From Polyodon spathula (taxonomy: Eukaryota; Chordata; Actinopteri; Acipenseriformes; Polyodontidae): a stretch of 64,000 nucleotides of DNA. Shown here in pieces: positions 46,005 to 62,300 of the stretch. How positions within the stretch are numbered: the stretch's first letter is position 1; every line of letters begins with the position of its first letter. The position numbers were made by a program, and so were the translations under genes. The notes under the pieces are model-generated. The model saw only the letters and a program-made list of their open reading frames with translations, had not been told where the DNA came from and did not search any database. The stretch spans positions 1,472,835 to 1,536,834 of the forward strand of contig NC_054555.1 in the NCBI RefSeq assembly GCF_017654505.1, read 5' to 3'.

Positions 46005-49000
46005 TTACTTGTCCAAAGCCCAGAGCTAATTGAACGCACTGGCTTCCAACTTTATAGCTGGGTTCTTAAGTGACAAGAGCTTTCAAGCATCTCTAGTCTG
46101 GATAAACTGAGTGAGTTTATCTGTTCTAGAAATACACTAATCTCCCTCTCTGTGCAAAGCTGTCAAATAGGGGATGTTATAGAAGAGGAGTTGACATCTC
46201 TTTAGTGTTCTCTGGGTCTCATGCTGGTATCATCACCCCTTCAGCATGAAGGGGGGCGCACAGCGTAGGTATGCAGGCATGCAGGTGTTTACATTAGCAC
46301 TGGGAATCTGCCTTGATCTACGTTCCACCCTCCCTCTCTTTCACCTTCTCCCTCTCCCTCTCCAAACAACCGCGGTGTTGAAAATCATTCACAAGTGTAC
46401 TGGCATCCGCCTTGCCCCGTCAATCATTAATCTCCCCTTGAGCGTTCACACACTCCTTACATTCACAGAAACCCTCGCTCGAGTACAACTGCTTTCAGAG
46501 GGAGCAGGCATGTTAAACAATAATCAAATCGTTATTCTTTAACTAGACACACACAGACACACACACACACGTAGACACACTGCTCCCAGTCTCTCATCTC
46601 TAAACACTAGATCACACTGCTCCCACTGCGTATAGGAGAGTAGAGGGCGGCAATCTGACCCTGGCCCCTCCCCCTCCCAAGATACGGTTTTGGTCCTGAA
46701 TGAAGCGCTGTGGCGTGGTGTGATCCCGTCTGCCTCCATTTCTGACAATAACCTCTTAATTGCAGAGCTGGAGATCTGAATGGAGTCCCCCCTCCCCCTG
46801 ATCTCTTATTATCACCACTCTCATCTGCTCTCAGTCCTGCTACAGACCCTCCAAGAGCTCAGCCCCTCATCCTGACCCTGCACTCCCAGTGTAAACACAG
46901 GGCCCTCTCACTCTCCTCTTAGCAGACCTGTCATTGGTTGATTAATGGGGGCAGAGCTCCTCAAAACACAAGCTGCTACCTGCTGTCCTGACGCTGTCAA
47001 GGTAACTCATACAGAGACAGTCTCCCCTTAATTTTAAAGAATGTAATAGTGAGATTTGCAGCAATACTCAAAAGGTAGTCAGACTCTTCCAGGCCCTATC
47101 AGTCACTATTTACTACAAATATCCCAGCAGTCCCTTTCAGTGGGATTGTCCAACGTCTCCCCCACACCTAGAAAAGTTTAAGTACAATTCATAGAACTAA
47201 GGAGTTTGTTTCAAGGACTTAAAAGTTTAAAAGAAATGATTATCCACAAAAAACAACAACCTGCTGCAGATAGGAGCAGTCCAATTCCCATTCTTGTATC
47301 GTAAACTGTTTCAGAGAACAGGGTGAAAGCTTTGCATTTGCTCTAAAGCTGAATTCTAGGGGAGTATGAGCAGACAGCTTCAGTCAGTCCTGCTCAGTGA
47401 ATGGAGTTTCTTTCTCAATCTGTCAAGAGATTTGAAGCAATTTACTGGCAATAAACAAAAGTGGTTATATTGTCTGAATTGCTTGCTCCCCGGAGGCACT
47501 GATCAGGTAGTGTGTCTGGCTGGACTGATCCTGGCAGACCCCCCACCCCCAGGAAGAGCTCTTGGCGGGGTATCAGGAAACTTTGAGCTACTAGCAATGT
47601 TTCCACAAATAAATCTTAAAAACGATGAACACCAGGCACAGTGGGTTGGCATTTCAGTCACGCAAAAAAAAACCAAAAACACACTTCTAGAATTAAACAG
47701 AAAACAATAGCGGCAGAATCTTAAACTAACACATTACTGCACCAAAACCTGCGCTTGATATGCAAAACACATGTACTATGTGCAAACAGACACACACAAT
47801 AGATCAGAAATGCATAACCTTGATTTAGCAATGGAAGTGTTTTCACCTTTGCAGATCAAGATCTGTACAGGCACCTGCTGGCTGATAAAAAAAATTGTTT
47901 CTGCGTTTGTGTTTTTTCTTGGGCTGAAGTCACTGCAGATTTTACTGTGAGGTCTCTGTGCATTGCACCCCCTCTCTACTGACACCCCTGAATAGACACA
48001 GTCGCTCACGATCACACAAGGTTAACAATGCCCCCCTACTGAGGCGTAACGAAGGTCTCTCGTTCTGTGGGGAGGAGTTACAGCTAGTGTTTCAGTAGGG
48101 GGCAGCGCTTTCCAGAAATGCATTCAGACCAATTTCTGCTACTTTTTGCAAAACTAAAAAAAAAGTTTTGTACTACTGTACTGAACTACTTAAAAGAAAA
48201 ACAAAAAAATTAACTTCAGGAATTTATACCAAAAAAAAAAAAAAGCCAAATAATTTAGGAAAAATAACTTGGGGACACACAAACACTGTTTAGAAGTAAA
48301 TTACACTTTTAAAAAGTAGCTAGCTGCACTTAAAGTACTTTCTTTACAATCCATATTCCCTTACTGTACTGTATACATCTTTCTATACTATAGATGCAAC
48401 ATCTTACATCTGTAACCCTTTCTGTATGGGGTGGTTATATAAAATAAGACCATTGAGAAGAGAACATGCTGGCAGTTCTGGAAAACAGTGAGACCAGTGT
48501 ACTGTGGCTCCCCCTAGTGTACGCCCCCCTTCTTCCACTCTATTAATGAGTTGATTCACAGCTCTGTGGAGCAGCTAGAGAAGCAGTGCAGTTTTTATAA
48601 ACCTTGGCGCCTGGGAGGAAGCAAGGTTCCAGTCCTGCAGTGGCTCTCGCTCCCTGTCTGGCCAGCCTCTGAATTTGGAGACACAGGCACCTCCCCCTTA
48701 GTGGAAATAGATGTTATCCGAGAAGGGAGAGAAAGTGCTTCTTTTATTTTTATTTTTTATGAATGGAACTTGTCGCAGTGCCAGCACATTGGAACACACA
48801 GTTCTTTTGTTCAGCTGAGCGTAATAAAAAATAAACAGGCAGGAGATGTACGACTCATTTAAAGAAAATACGCAAAAACTCGTATTTTTGAATGAGCAAG
48901 TTTCAACCCCCCAGCCCCAGTGTATTTTTTCTTTTTAATTATTTGGATTATGAACTTATTTTTGTAAGTTTTACTGCAGATTTATTAGCAATAACTGTGG

Positions 49001-50017
49001 GTTTGGGTGCTAGGGAAATCAAACTATAAGAAGAAAATAATCTGGTAAAATAAGCTACAAGCAACCCTGTGCACTACTTTTTTTTTTTTTTTAAACAAAG
49101 TGGTTTGTGGCACCACGGGCAAACACACACCAAGGGAATCAAACCCACTTAGCAGGGGTCTCTGACCATCCCCTTGCCCAAGACAGATCGGTGTATGGCC
49201 ATGCTCCTGCTGGCACAAGCTAGCGACAGTACAGGACTCAGAAACACAGCCATTCTCCACTAAGAGTCTGGCTGTCTACACTAAATCATAAACCATGAAT
49301 CACATGAAAACACCAGATTACAGAACTTGCCAGTACACTTTTTTTTAGTTTGTTGCCAAATTGGAGAACTGCATTAACTAGGTATGTTTTCTTGAAATTA
49401 AAACACGATTTGTAATACGCTAGTATGCACAGTTGACAGTGTCTCTGATGGGGTAAGTGTCTTCTGATTTTGGGAGACAGAAGAGCTCTTCTTGCCCACC
49501 CAAAATACTCACAAGACAGACAGAACTTTATCCAGTACCAGTGCGCCATCTGCTGTCCGACTGTATAAGAGAACAGAAAGGCTACCCTACCACATCTTAA
49601 AAAAAAACTAGAGAAAAAAGGAAACTAAAAAATTGAAAGCACTATTTTGCATTGGTGGTACACAGCAAGTTTTAATCAGCATACAGGTGCCTCATACTGT
49701 TTTCTTCCTGAAAACACGTACAGATCATATTCAAAGTCTATAACTGCAAACTTCCAATGTAACAATCTTGCCACTGGCACGTACAGATTCTGATTCTACC
49801 ATTCACTATTATAAAGACAGCTGTGAGAAACGGCCAACGGAAGCCAGTCCTGTTGCAAACTCATTTTACACACAGGTGAGTTTTAACTGATATTTTTATA
49901 AAATAAAACTATCAAAACTGAAATCAGATTTATTTAAAATGCACTGTGGTGCCAGAGTAATTCTCCGTCTAACTATGGTAAATATGTTTTGTCTCAATGA
50001 TTTATTGATGTTACCTA
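46005..50017. other. Intergenic region downstream of ZNF346
   Basis: No gene recognised. A weak SINE-like segment at 48574-48640 contains 'gaagcagtgcag' and 'aaggttccagtcctgc'. The ZNF346 3' UTR, read on the minus strand, may extend into 49-51.5 kb, but no poly(A) signal can be chosen with confidence. Confidence 0.45.
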
Positions 50018-50191
50018 CAGGTATGGAAATAGGACACTTCTATCAGCAGTTTCACCCATTCCTGGTTTTACTACAAGCTTGATTAGCCTCAGTGTATATA
50101 TATAGGTAACAAGCTCAAGGGGTCTTAAACTCCTAGTAAAACCAGGAATGGATCAAACTGCAAAGCAATGGGAGTCTTATTTCCATCCCTG
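50018..50191. mobile_element. Fold-back repeat, family 1, best-preserved arms
   Basis: 'tatggaaatagga' and 'cccattcctggttttacta' on the left pair with 'tagtaaaaccaggaatgga' and 'cttatttccatccctg' on the right. The loop includes (TA)n. It is in the presumed 3' flank of ZNF346. Confidence 0.75.
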
Positions 50192-50860
50192 ATGTATACA
50201 TTTCTATCCAAGCTTATCCATGTGTGCCATCATTACTGTACACGGCCAGTAAAGGATGCAAACACAGGATCTGCACACTAAAGTAACACAGAGATGCACA
50301 ATAGTTACACTTTTAAATGCAGAGACAAAAGCAAAATGAAGAATTACCAACAGCTTTTTCTCTAAAAACAAAACTATGAACACAGAACTGTTAATCACTG
50401 CTTGGCAGTCAAGGATACAGCTGACTTAAAGCTGCCTTAGCTTACTCACAACAGCTAGCATGTACTGTACATGTAGGGTGACTGGAGAAAACACTTCAAA
50501 CATGGAGGATTCATTCAATTATCAACCAAACAAGGAAAGCGGATTTAGAGACAAGCGAGCTTAATCCAATTTGAAATAAATTGATCCAAATTTCATATTA
50601 AAAAAAAAAAAAAAGTTTAAATTCAGCCATATGAATAAAAAAAACATCTCAAATAGGTAAAGAGCATGTGTTTAATTTCAGTAATTGTATCACGTGTAGT
50701 TTTGGAAAAGGTGTTCCTCAGATCCAAGATACAATTCCGATGTTCCATGAAGCAAAAATGACAAGGATTTATAGTTTGTACTGTATAGCCAAAGACAGGT
50801 GGTGCTATAATGCGCAAAACATTAATAATAATATTGTTCACACTGCAATGCTTCATACTA

Positions 50861-51176
50861 CAGCTATGGACAAAATTTTTGCATCACCCTATAGTATTAA
50901 CAAATTTCGCTTCATAAAGTCGAATGAAACCTGCTGAATAACGGCACGTTAACTTTTTGAATTGCACGCCGCTTTGTAGTTTTCTATATACTTAACGAAT
51001 GTGAGATTTACAAATCGAACATGAAATGCTGTACTACTATGATGGCTTTTGGTAGACTAGCCATATCACTCTGTACTTCCTTTCGATTACATGATGTTCA
51101 TAGAGTTTTTTTTTTTTTTTCTCAAATTGTCTCAATCCTAAAATTCGAAGCGATGCAAAACTTTTGGCCAGATTTG
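50861..51176. mobile_element. Non-autonomous Tc1/mariner-like element
   Basis: The left end 'cagctatggacaaaattttt' after TA and the right end (reverse complement 'caaatctggccaaaagtttt') followed by TA form imperfect terminal inverted repeats flanked by TA, the Tc1/mariner target. The 316-bp interior has no transposase frame. It lies just downstream of the ZNF346 stop codon, so it is probably in the 3' UTR. Confidence 0.6.
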
Positions 51177-51481
51177 TACGAACCTAACAAATCATCCCCT
51201 GTGCCAAACATGCTTCCTTCTCCTTTTTCTTGTAAAGACAGACCATATGTATAAAACAATTCAATGAGCACTGTGACACAAGCGCCACTTCACAAACTAG
51301 TCCACAACTTAAAACACAGAATTAATAAAACCCAGGGATTCTCTGGTTTAAAATGGAGCTTAATCTGAGCCAACGTCCAAGCGCTCTGAAGCTCGCCCGT
51401 TTGAGAATTAAAAAAAAAAAAAAGGAAGCAGTGCTCTCTCTAAAACCGGGGGGAGGAGGAGGAGGAACGCTGGGCGCGTTT

Positions 51482-56186
<4,705 letters not shown>

Positions 56187-57062
56187 CTTTCCAAACGCAG
56201 TCAACGCAACAGAGCAGAAGCCGAGGACGACAAACTATCGCGAGAGCTCCGAATGAAGAACGGGACGGGGGCATGCGCGACTGGGTGACCATGGAAACCG
56301 AGGCCTGCTTGGGAGGCGTATAAGTACAAATATTTTGTATTATATTTAGTGGACCGTTTATGAAAAATACGCAAAGTACAATACACAAACAAGACAGAGA
56401 TAGCGCTAGCGCCTTTTCCTTAACCCTCACTTTATCATTTTCAGAAATTCTTCATTGCTGTTGGCATGACATACTTATCTGCCCAAATACTATCAGTATC
56501 ACATTGCACAAGTTAATACGATAACAATAACTTGCGAGTAACTTGTTTTTTATAGAATAAGTGTTGGTTTTACTATACCTATATATGTATATATTTAAAA
56601 ATAATTTACTATACATTTAAAAATAAAAGGGTATTTACTGTGATATTGATCTAGTGTTTTGTGAGATGTCTGTGGCAGTTATTCAGCCAGGTTCCCAGCA
56701 CTCCCTGCTCCGAGCCATGTGACTGTGGTTGTTGTTGTCTGTGTGCGAGGATTTAAGTGCAGGGGATCTTGTTTTCCGGGAAGCAGGGGGATGTTTAGCT
56801 TGAATGTTGTTTTTATTCAGTAAACAAGTAAACGCAAACCATTGACATCAATTTGAAATATTTGTGAACTCGCACTGGTTGCTGATACTTCGCTCCTGCT
56901 GTAAACAGCAACGTTATCGATGCTGTCAAACAAATAACGCATGTTTTTTTTTTTTTATTACCCTCTAAATATTCTCGGTTTTTTGTTTTGTTTTGTTTTG
57001 TTTTGTTTTATTTTTTTTGACGTTGATGCCCAACACAGAAGTACGTTTAATCATACAAAAAC
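56187..57062. promoter_or_regulatory. Divergent promoter region between ZNF346 and UIMC1
   Basis: The start codons of the two genes are 876 bp apart in head-to-head arrangement, as in human. The ZNF346 side is CpG-rich (about 55960-56290) and holds 'tatcgcgaga' at 56236, close to the palindromic TCTCGCGAGA promoter motif, and 'gcatgcgcg' at 56272, an NRF1-like site. There is no TATA box. The UIMC1 side is AT-rich, with T and TTTTG runs just before its ATG. Confidence 0.6.
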
Positions 57063-59299
57063 ATGCCACGCAAGAGGCGAAATCCCTCAGGGGAAGAGAT
57101 GGCCGTTTCTAGGAGGACGAGGCAGCGCACCAATACCAATAAAAACACGAACCAGTCTATAGTCATTTCTGACAGCGAAAATGAGGTATGGCGTGTGTCT
57201 GTTGTGTGTTAATAAAATCCAAAAGTAGACCCCCGAGCCACATATCTAGTGACCGGCAGCTTTTGAATATTTCTCCGAATGCGAGGTGGATCGAACATTT
57301 TATTAAAGCCAACAAGATTTAGCATGGATGGAGATAAGACCGGTGTTTTGTCCATTCCTGGCTTTACAAGGAGTTTAAGACGTTTCGTAATTTTACCTGC
57401 ATTGGGACAATGATATGGGGTAGAATTCATTTTTAAAAATCTATTGCTTGCCTTACTGATTGTAGGAAGGAGATCGTGGATTGGTGCAAAGGCAGGACGG
57501 ACGTTTGCGGGAAAGAGAGAAAATAAAGCGACACAGCCCAGGTAGGGCTATATTTCAAAGTGAAATTGCGTTTCTCTTTTTGTAACGGTAACTTGTATAG
57601 CAGATGGAGCCACTCCAAGCTGTACTGATTACCCTGATCAGACAGCTTGAGACATCTATCGTTATCTTTATTAAAAGTCAAGTAGAGTATCATTCTAAAC
57701 CTCTCAATTTATCGCTGTTTTGGACACTGTGCGTCTTTTGTAGCTTTTGTAGAGGCCACTTACAATGAAGTGAAACCTGAAATGTTTCAAACCGATGTAT
57801 TACACAGTGAGTTTTGTTGTTGTCCCTGCTTTAGGTTTGGAGCCTATGTCTCGCCACTCCAGGTGTGTCTGCCAGGTATTGAAAAGTGAAAAGCACCTTG
57901 AAACGCTGTGATAGAGGAATGCTATTCAAATCTTGTCATATTTAGATTAAACCTTTCTCAGTTGCCAGTGTCAATTACTTGGCCGAAAAAACTGAACTGT
58001 GTTCCTGTTATTAAATGCAGTAACGTACAGTGAAAAACTTTCCTGTAAATAAAGAAAGATGTTCACCTTGCTGCTCAAGTAACAACAATACAGCAGCAAC
58101 CTTGTATTTCAAAACAAGGGTTTGCGCAGTGAAATGCACTTTGAAACTGTGTTACAGGAGTCCTATTGAAATGTAAGTTTGCTTCCTTTATTTCAGAGAT
58201 GACAGAGGAACAGATGCTAGACCTGGCAGTGAGAATGAGTGAACAGGAGGCCAGTCAAACACGCGAAGAAGAGGAGGCCCTGAGGAAGGCTATTGAAGAG
58301 AGTCTTTGTGTAATTACCTCCAACCTTGTTGACCTAAACTGGAGTGTTTATCCACAGAGCTGACTCAGTACACGGAACGGCAGTACAGTTTAACCCACAT
58401 TGGAGACTGCTGATCTTGTGCATATTGGTGTTGGGAAAACTTTGTAACAACATAATTTTTTTAAACTATTGCAGGAAAACAGAGTTTCCCATAAAGCGGA
58501 CCAGAGCAGACCAGCGGGTGTTCAACAAAACCTAGGGAATAAAGGAAAAGAAAAAACGCACTCCACTGAACCAGATGCCAGTCTTCTGGGAGACTCCCAG
58601 AGGGAATCCATCCTCGGGAAGGTTAATCCTAGAGAGCGAAGCCCCATTCTCGTCTTGGAGAAGTTGAGCCAAGATGTGGTTGGCAGCTGCCAGGAGTTGG
58701 GTTTCATCGAATGTTCACAAGACTGTCCTTTGACAGTAACACCTCTATCTGCTAAAAGAACGAGCGAGGGGAACCAATTGAAACGTAAATTCCGAAGGAC
58801 AGATCCGGTAGGCAGCAGTCGAGCCGACGGAGGGGAGGGCTCGTCAGCAAACCTGTGCAGCGGCAAGAGAAGAGGGCAGCAGGGCAGCACAACTCCTCAG
58901 GAACTGGAGACCTGCCAGCATCCTGCAGACACCCCCCATTGGCCCCCGGAGAAGGTCAGTGCAGTGCAGCTTTTCAGGGTAGTCAGTATACAACTAATAT
59001 AGTCATTACAACGCCAAACTCTAGCCACGATTCAGGTGTGTTTGCTGATACCAGCTTTTGTAAATGAGTTAATATATACAGGGACCTTATAGCATGAATT
59101 CGTTTCTGTGCAGGAGATTCCAGATAAGATGAGAGGTAGTTCTTGATTTATAATTAGTAACTCAATGCTCATGCTGGTGAAGGGTTGGGTTTGAAAGCCA
59201 TAGTCCCACCTGAACTGTAACAGCAATGTAAAGTCCCCACACCCACTCAGTGTGCGTGCAAAAATATCTTTAGTTATCTACTGTAGACCAAAAAAACTC

Positions 59300-59361
<62 letters not shown>

Positions 59362-62300
59362 GTCTATCTATCTCCTTAAAGGGCTACAGTAACTTTCATT
59401 TAAACATTATAGGAAAAAAGAACCTGCCGTAAAACTGAACAGAACAGATCCCCCCTAAGGATGGAAGAGGATGCTTCTCTAAAAGTCATCACGTTGGACG
59501 ACTTCCAGGATTCTGAGTCCCTCTTGAGTAGTAGCAATGGTCCCCAGTGCTTGCAAAGCGGCGAGCAGAGTCCCGTACTTATGATGGGGAGTCAAGACAT
59601 GGTTGGCAACTGCCAGGAGATGAGTTCCCTCACCTGTTCCCTCACTTGTTCACAAAGTCTTTTGACATTCTCGCCTTTGAAGAATCCTCTGCCTTCCATG
59701 AATCAGGATTCTCCCTATCCTAAGAGTCCCACATTCCCTAAAAAAAAGAACGAGGAGAACCGCTTGAGTAGGACATTCTCAAGGAGAGACACGGTACACC
59801 CAAATCGAGCTGACAGAGGAGAGAGCTCTTCAGCGAACCTCGCCAGCAGTGATGGAAGAGTGAAGCAGGGCAGCACACCTCCCCAGGAACCAGAGACCTC
59901 TCAGCATTGTTCAGCAGCCTACAGTGAGAACTCAAACACCCCTCTCAGCTGCCCCTCGACACAAGTGGATATAGAGGGGGCAGGTAGCATGTCCCGGGGA
60001 GAGGGCGCGGTGCACTATTACTGGGGTGTCCCCTTCTGCCCCCAGGGTTTGAACCCAGACGATTACACCAAGGTGATCCTGTGCCAGCTGGAGGTGTATG
60101 AGAAGAGCCTGAAGCAGGCTCAGAGGGGGCTGCTGCGCAAGGCAGAGTGGGGGGAGCCCGTGCTCACAGCCTCCCATGAAACACTCTCCTCCCGCAGGAC
60201 CAGTCTCTCCCGACTGGGCAAGGGGGCAGGTAACAGCCGGAGCTTTCAGGGCATTCAGAGCCCTCGGCACAGCGAGCAGGAGGAAGGAGAGGAGAAGAGC
60301 TCTCAGCATGACAAGGAGGGCAGAGAGAGAAGAGAGGAGGAGGAACAACAGGAAGAGGAGACATCCAACTCGCAGCAGCAGGCAGTTAGTATGGGGAGTC
60401 TTGTCTAGTTAATTTCCAGATTTTAGTTAGAAAGGTTTTAAAGTTATCTGTGCAACACAGCGTGTGATAGACAGTGTTCCAGTTGTGGAGGCACATGTTT
60501 GAGGTATCAGAAGGTGTTAAAGGGTTTGTCTCTTCTCTGCACAGGCATCTTCAGCAATGATCAGAGCAGAAGGCACCACGGAGACCTGGCTGAACTTGAG
60601 GTAAGGGGAGCCAGTGGGAAGGTAAAGAGAAACAAGTCAATTGATGGCAAGGAGACGGTAATTCAAATCTTTTTAACTGCCACACATGTAATTACTGTGT
60701 GCTATAAATCCTGAATTGTAAAGGCGCTCTTTACAAGTTTACTCATGTCCTAATTTATTAACAAAGGGAATCCTTGTTTTTTTTTGGCAACAGTCTTCTT
60801 TTTTACAATGTTAACTCCTGTATTTCCTGGATCTCTTGCCCCGGTAAGATGATAGCTTCCTGGTCGTCCAATAGGGCAAAGGGCTATCAGACTCTGTATT
60901 CACGCCTCTTATTAGCACTACCAATACTAATACTGGTCCACTGAACACTTACTGGTTTTTGGTTTGGAATATGCAGATCTTTCAAAGACAGCGTTGTAGA
61001 AGTAAAGGTTGTGCTGTTGCTTAACCACTTCTAGTGTATAGTTTAAACACCAGTGGGCTAACTGCAATCAGACCACATTGCTTACAGCAAAGGTAGCATT
61101 GATGCAGTAGTTAATCTATAGGATTGTATTTAAAACATTTACTTAGACTGAGCCAACGTCAAAAAAATGAAGCTCAGTCTCTCAGCACAATAAAAATAGC
61201 AGCAGCAGCAGTAATGTCAGTAAGAGGTAAGAAATGGATTTTGACGCATTAGTTAGAACTCCTCTTAATGTAGAGTTTTGAGCACTGTGGTGAGTACAGT
61301 GTTAACAGTACTTTTACAATTTACTGTCAACATGGACTGGCCACTGATTTAATTGGAATAATAAAATCATGAAACATTGACGGAGCGCTGTCTCACCTGC
61401 TCCTGTTTGTGCTGCAGAAGGAGACGTGGCCTGAGGGAGAGGAGCCCCAGAGAGCCAGAGGAGCAGCAGGAACAGAGAGTAGAGGAGGAGGAGGAAGAGA
61501 TGGACTTGGACATCTGTCCAGGTAGGCAGACTATTGCACAGAATAACAGTACAGCCTTTTATGTAACCTCTACAGTTCAACTGTGACAACGTTGGCCAGG
61601 TTGAAATTTGGTTTACTTTTTTTTTAAATTTAGTAGTCGCCAATTGTTTTTTTTTTTTTTTTTTTTTTTTTATCATTTTCTCCCAATTTAGAGTAGTCAA
61701 GTATTTTTAGGTTCAGCGCACCGCTACCACCCCCCTGCTAACTAGGGAGGGTGAAGACGACCACATGCTATCCTCTGAAGCCTCAGAGCTACAGCACTGG
61801 AGGACAACGCATCTCAGGGCAGGTTACAGACAAGCCCGCAGGTGCTCGGCCAATTGTGTGGCACCCCCTGGAAGCTCCCGTCCGTGGTCGGCAGTGGAAT
61901 TGCCTGGTCTCTAACCTGCGACATCGAGGCTATAGGGCGCATCCTACACTCCATGTGGAGCACCTTTACCGGATGTGCCACTCGGGAGCCCCCCTTGATT
62001 TACGTTTTTAATCTCTAGTTCAAAAACAGGATTATCAGATTGACATTTAAATGGCGAATTCCATAATCTGGGATGTACTGTATATTATCAAATATTGTCT
62101 GACCTCAAAACCTGTACTCCGCAGGAATGGACAACGGCAGGGAGGCCAGAACTGGTGTTGTAATTAATCTGGATTTAGTACGTGTTGAATTCTGGTACAG
62201 TTATTTTTAATTTTTTTCGTGCTTTGCAGAAAGCCAGCTCAGTGAAGAGTCCAGCCAGCCTCTGCTTAAAGATACCCCTGCAGGGACACAGGTAAGTCTA

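Noticed and set aside
60385..60408. UIMC1 ending at the stop codon at 60406
   Set aside because: Conserved downstream exons with CCHC fingers continue in phase, so exon 5 must splice before this stop.
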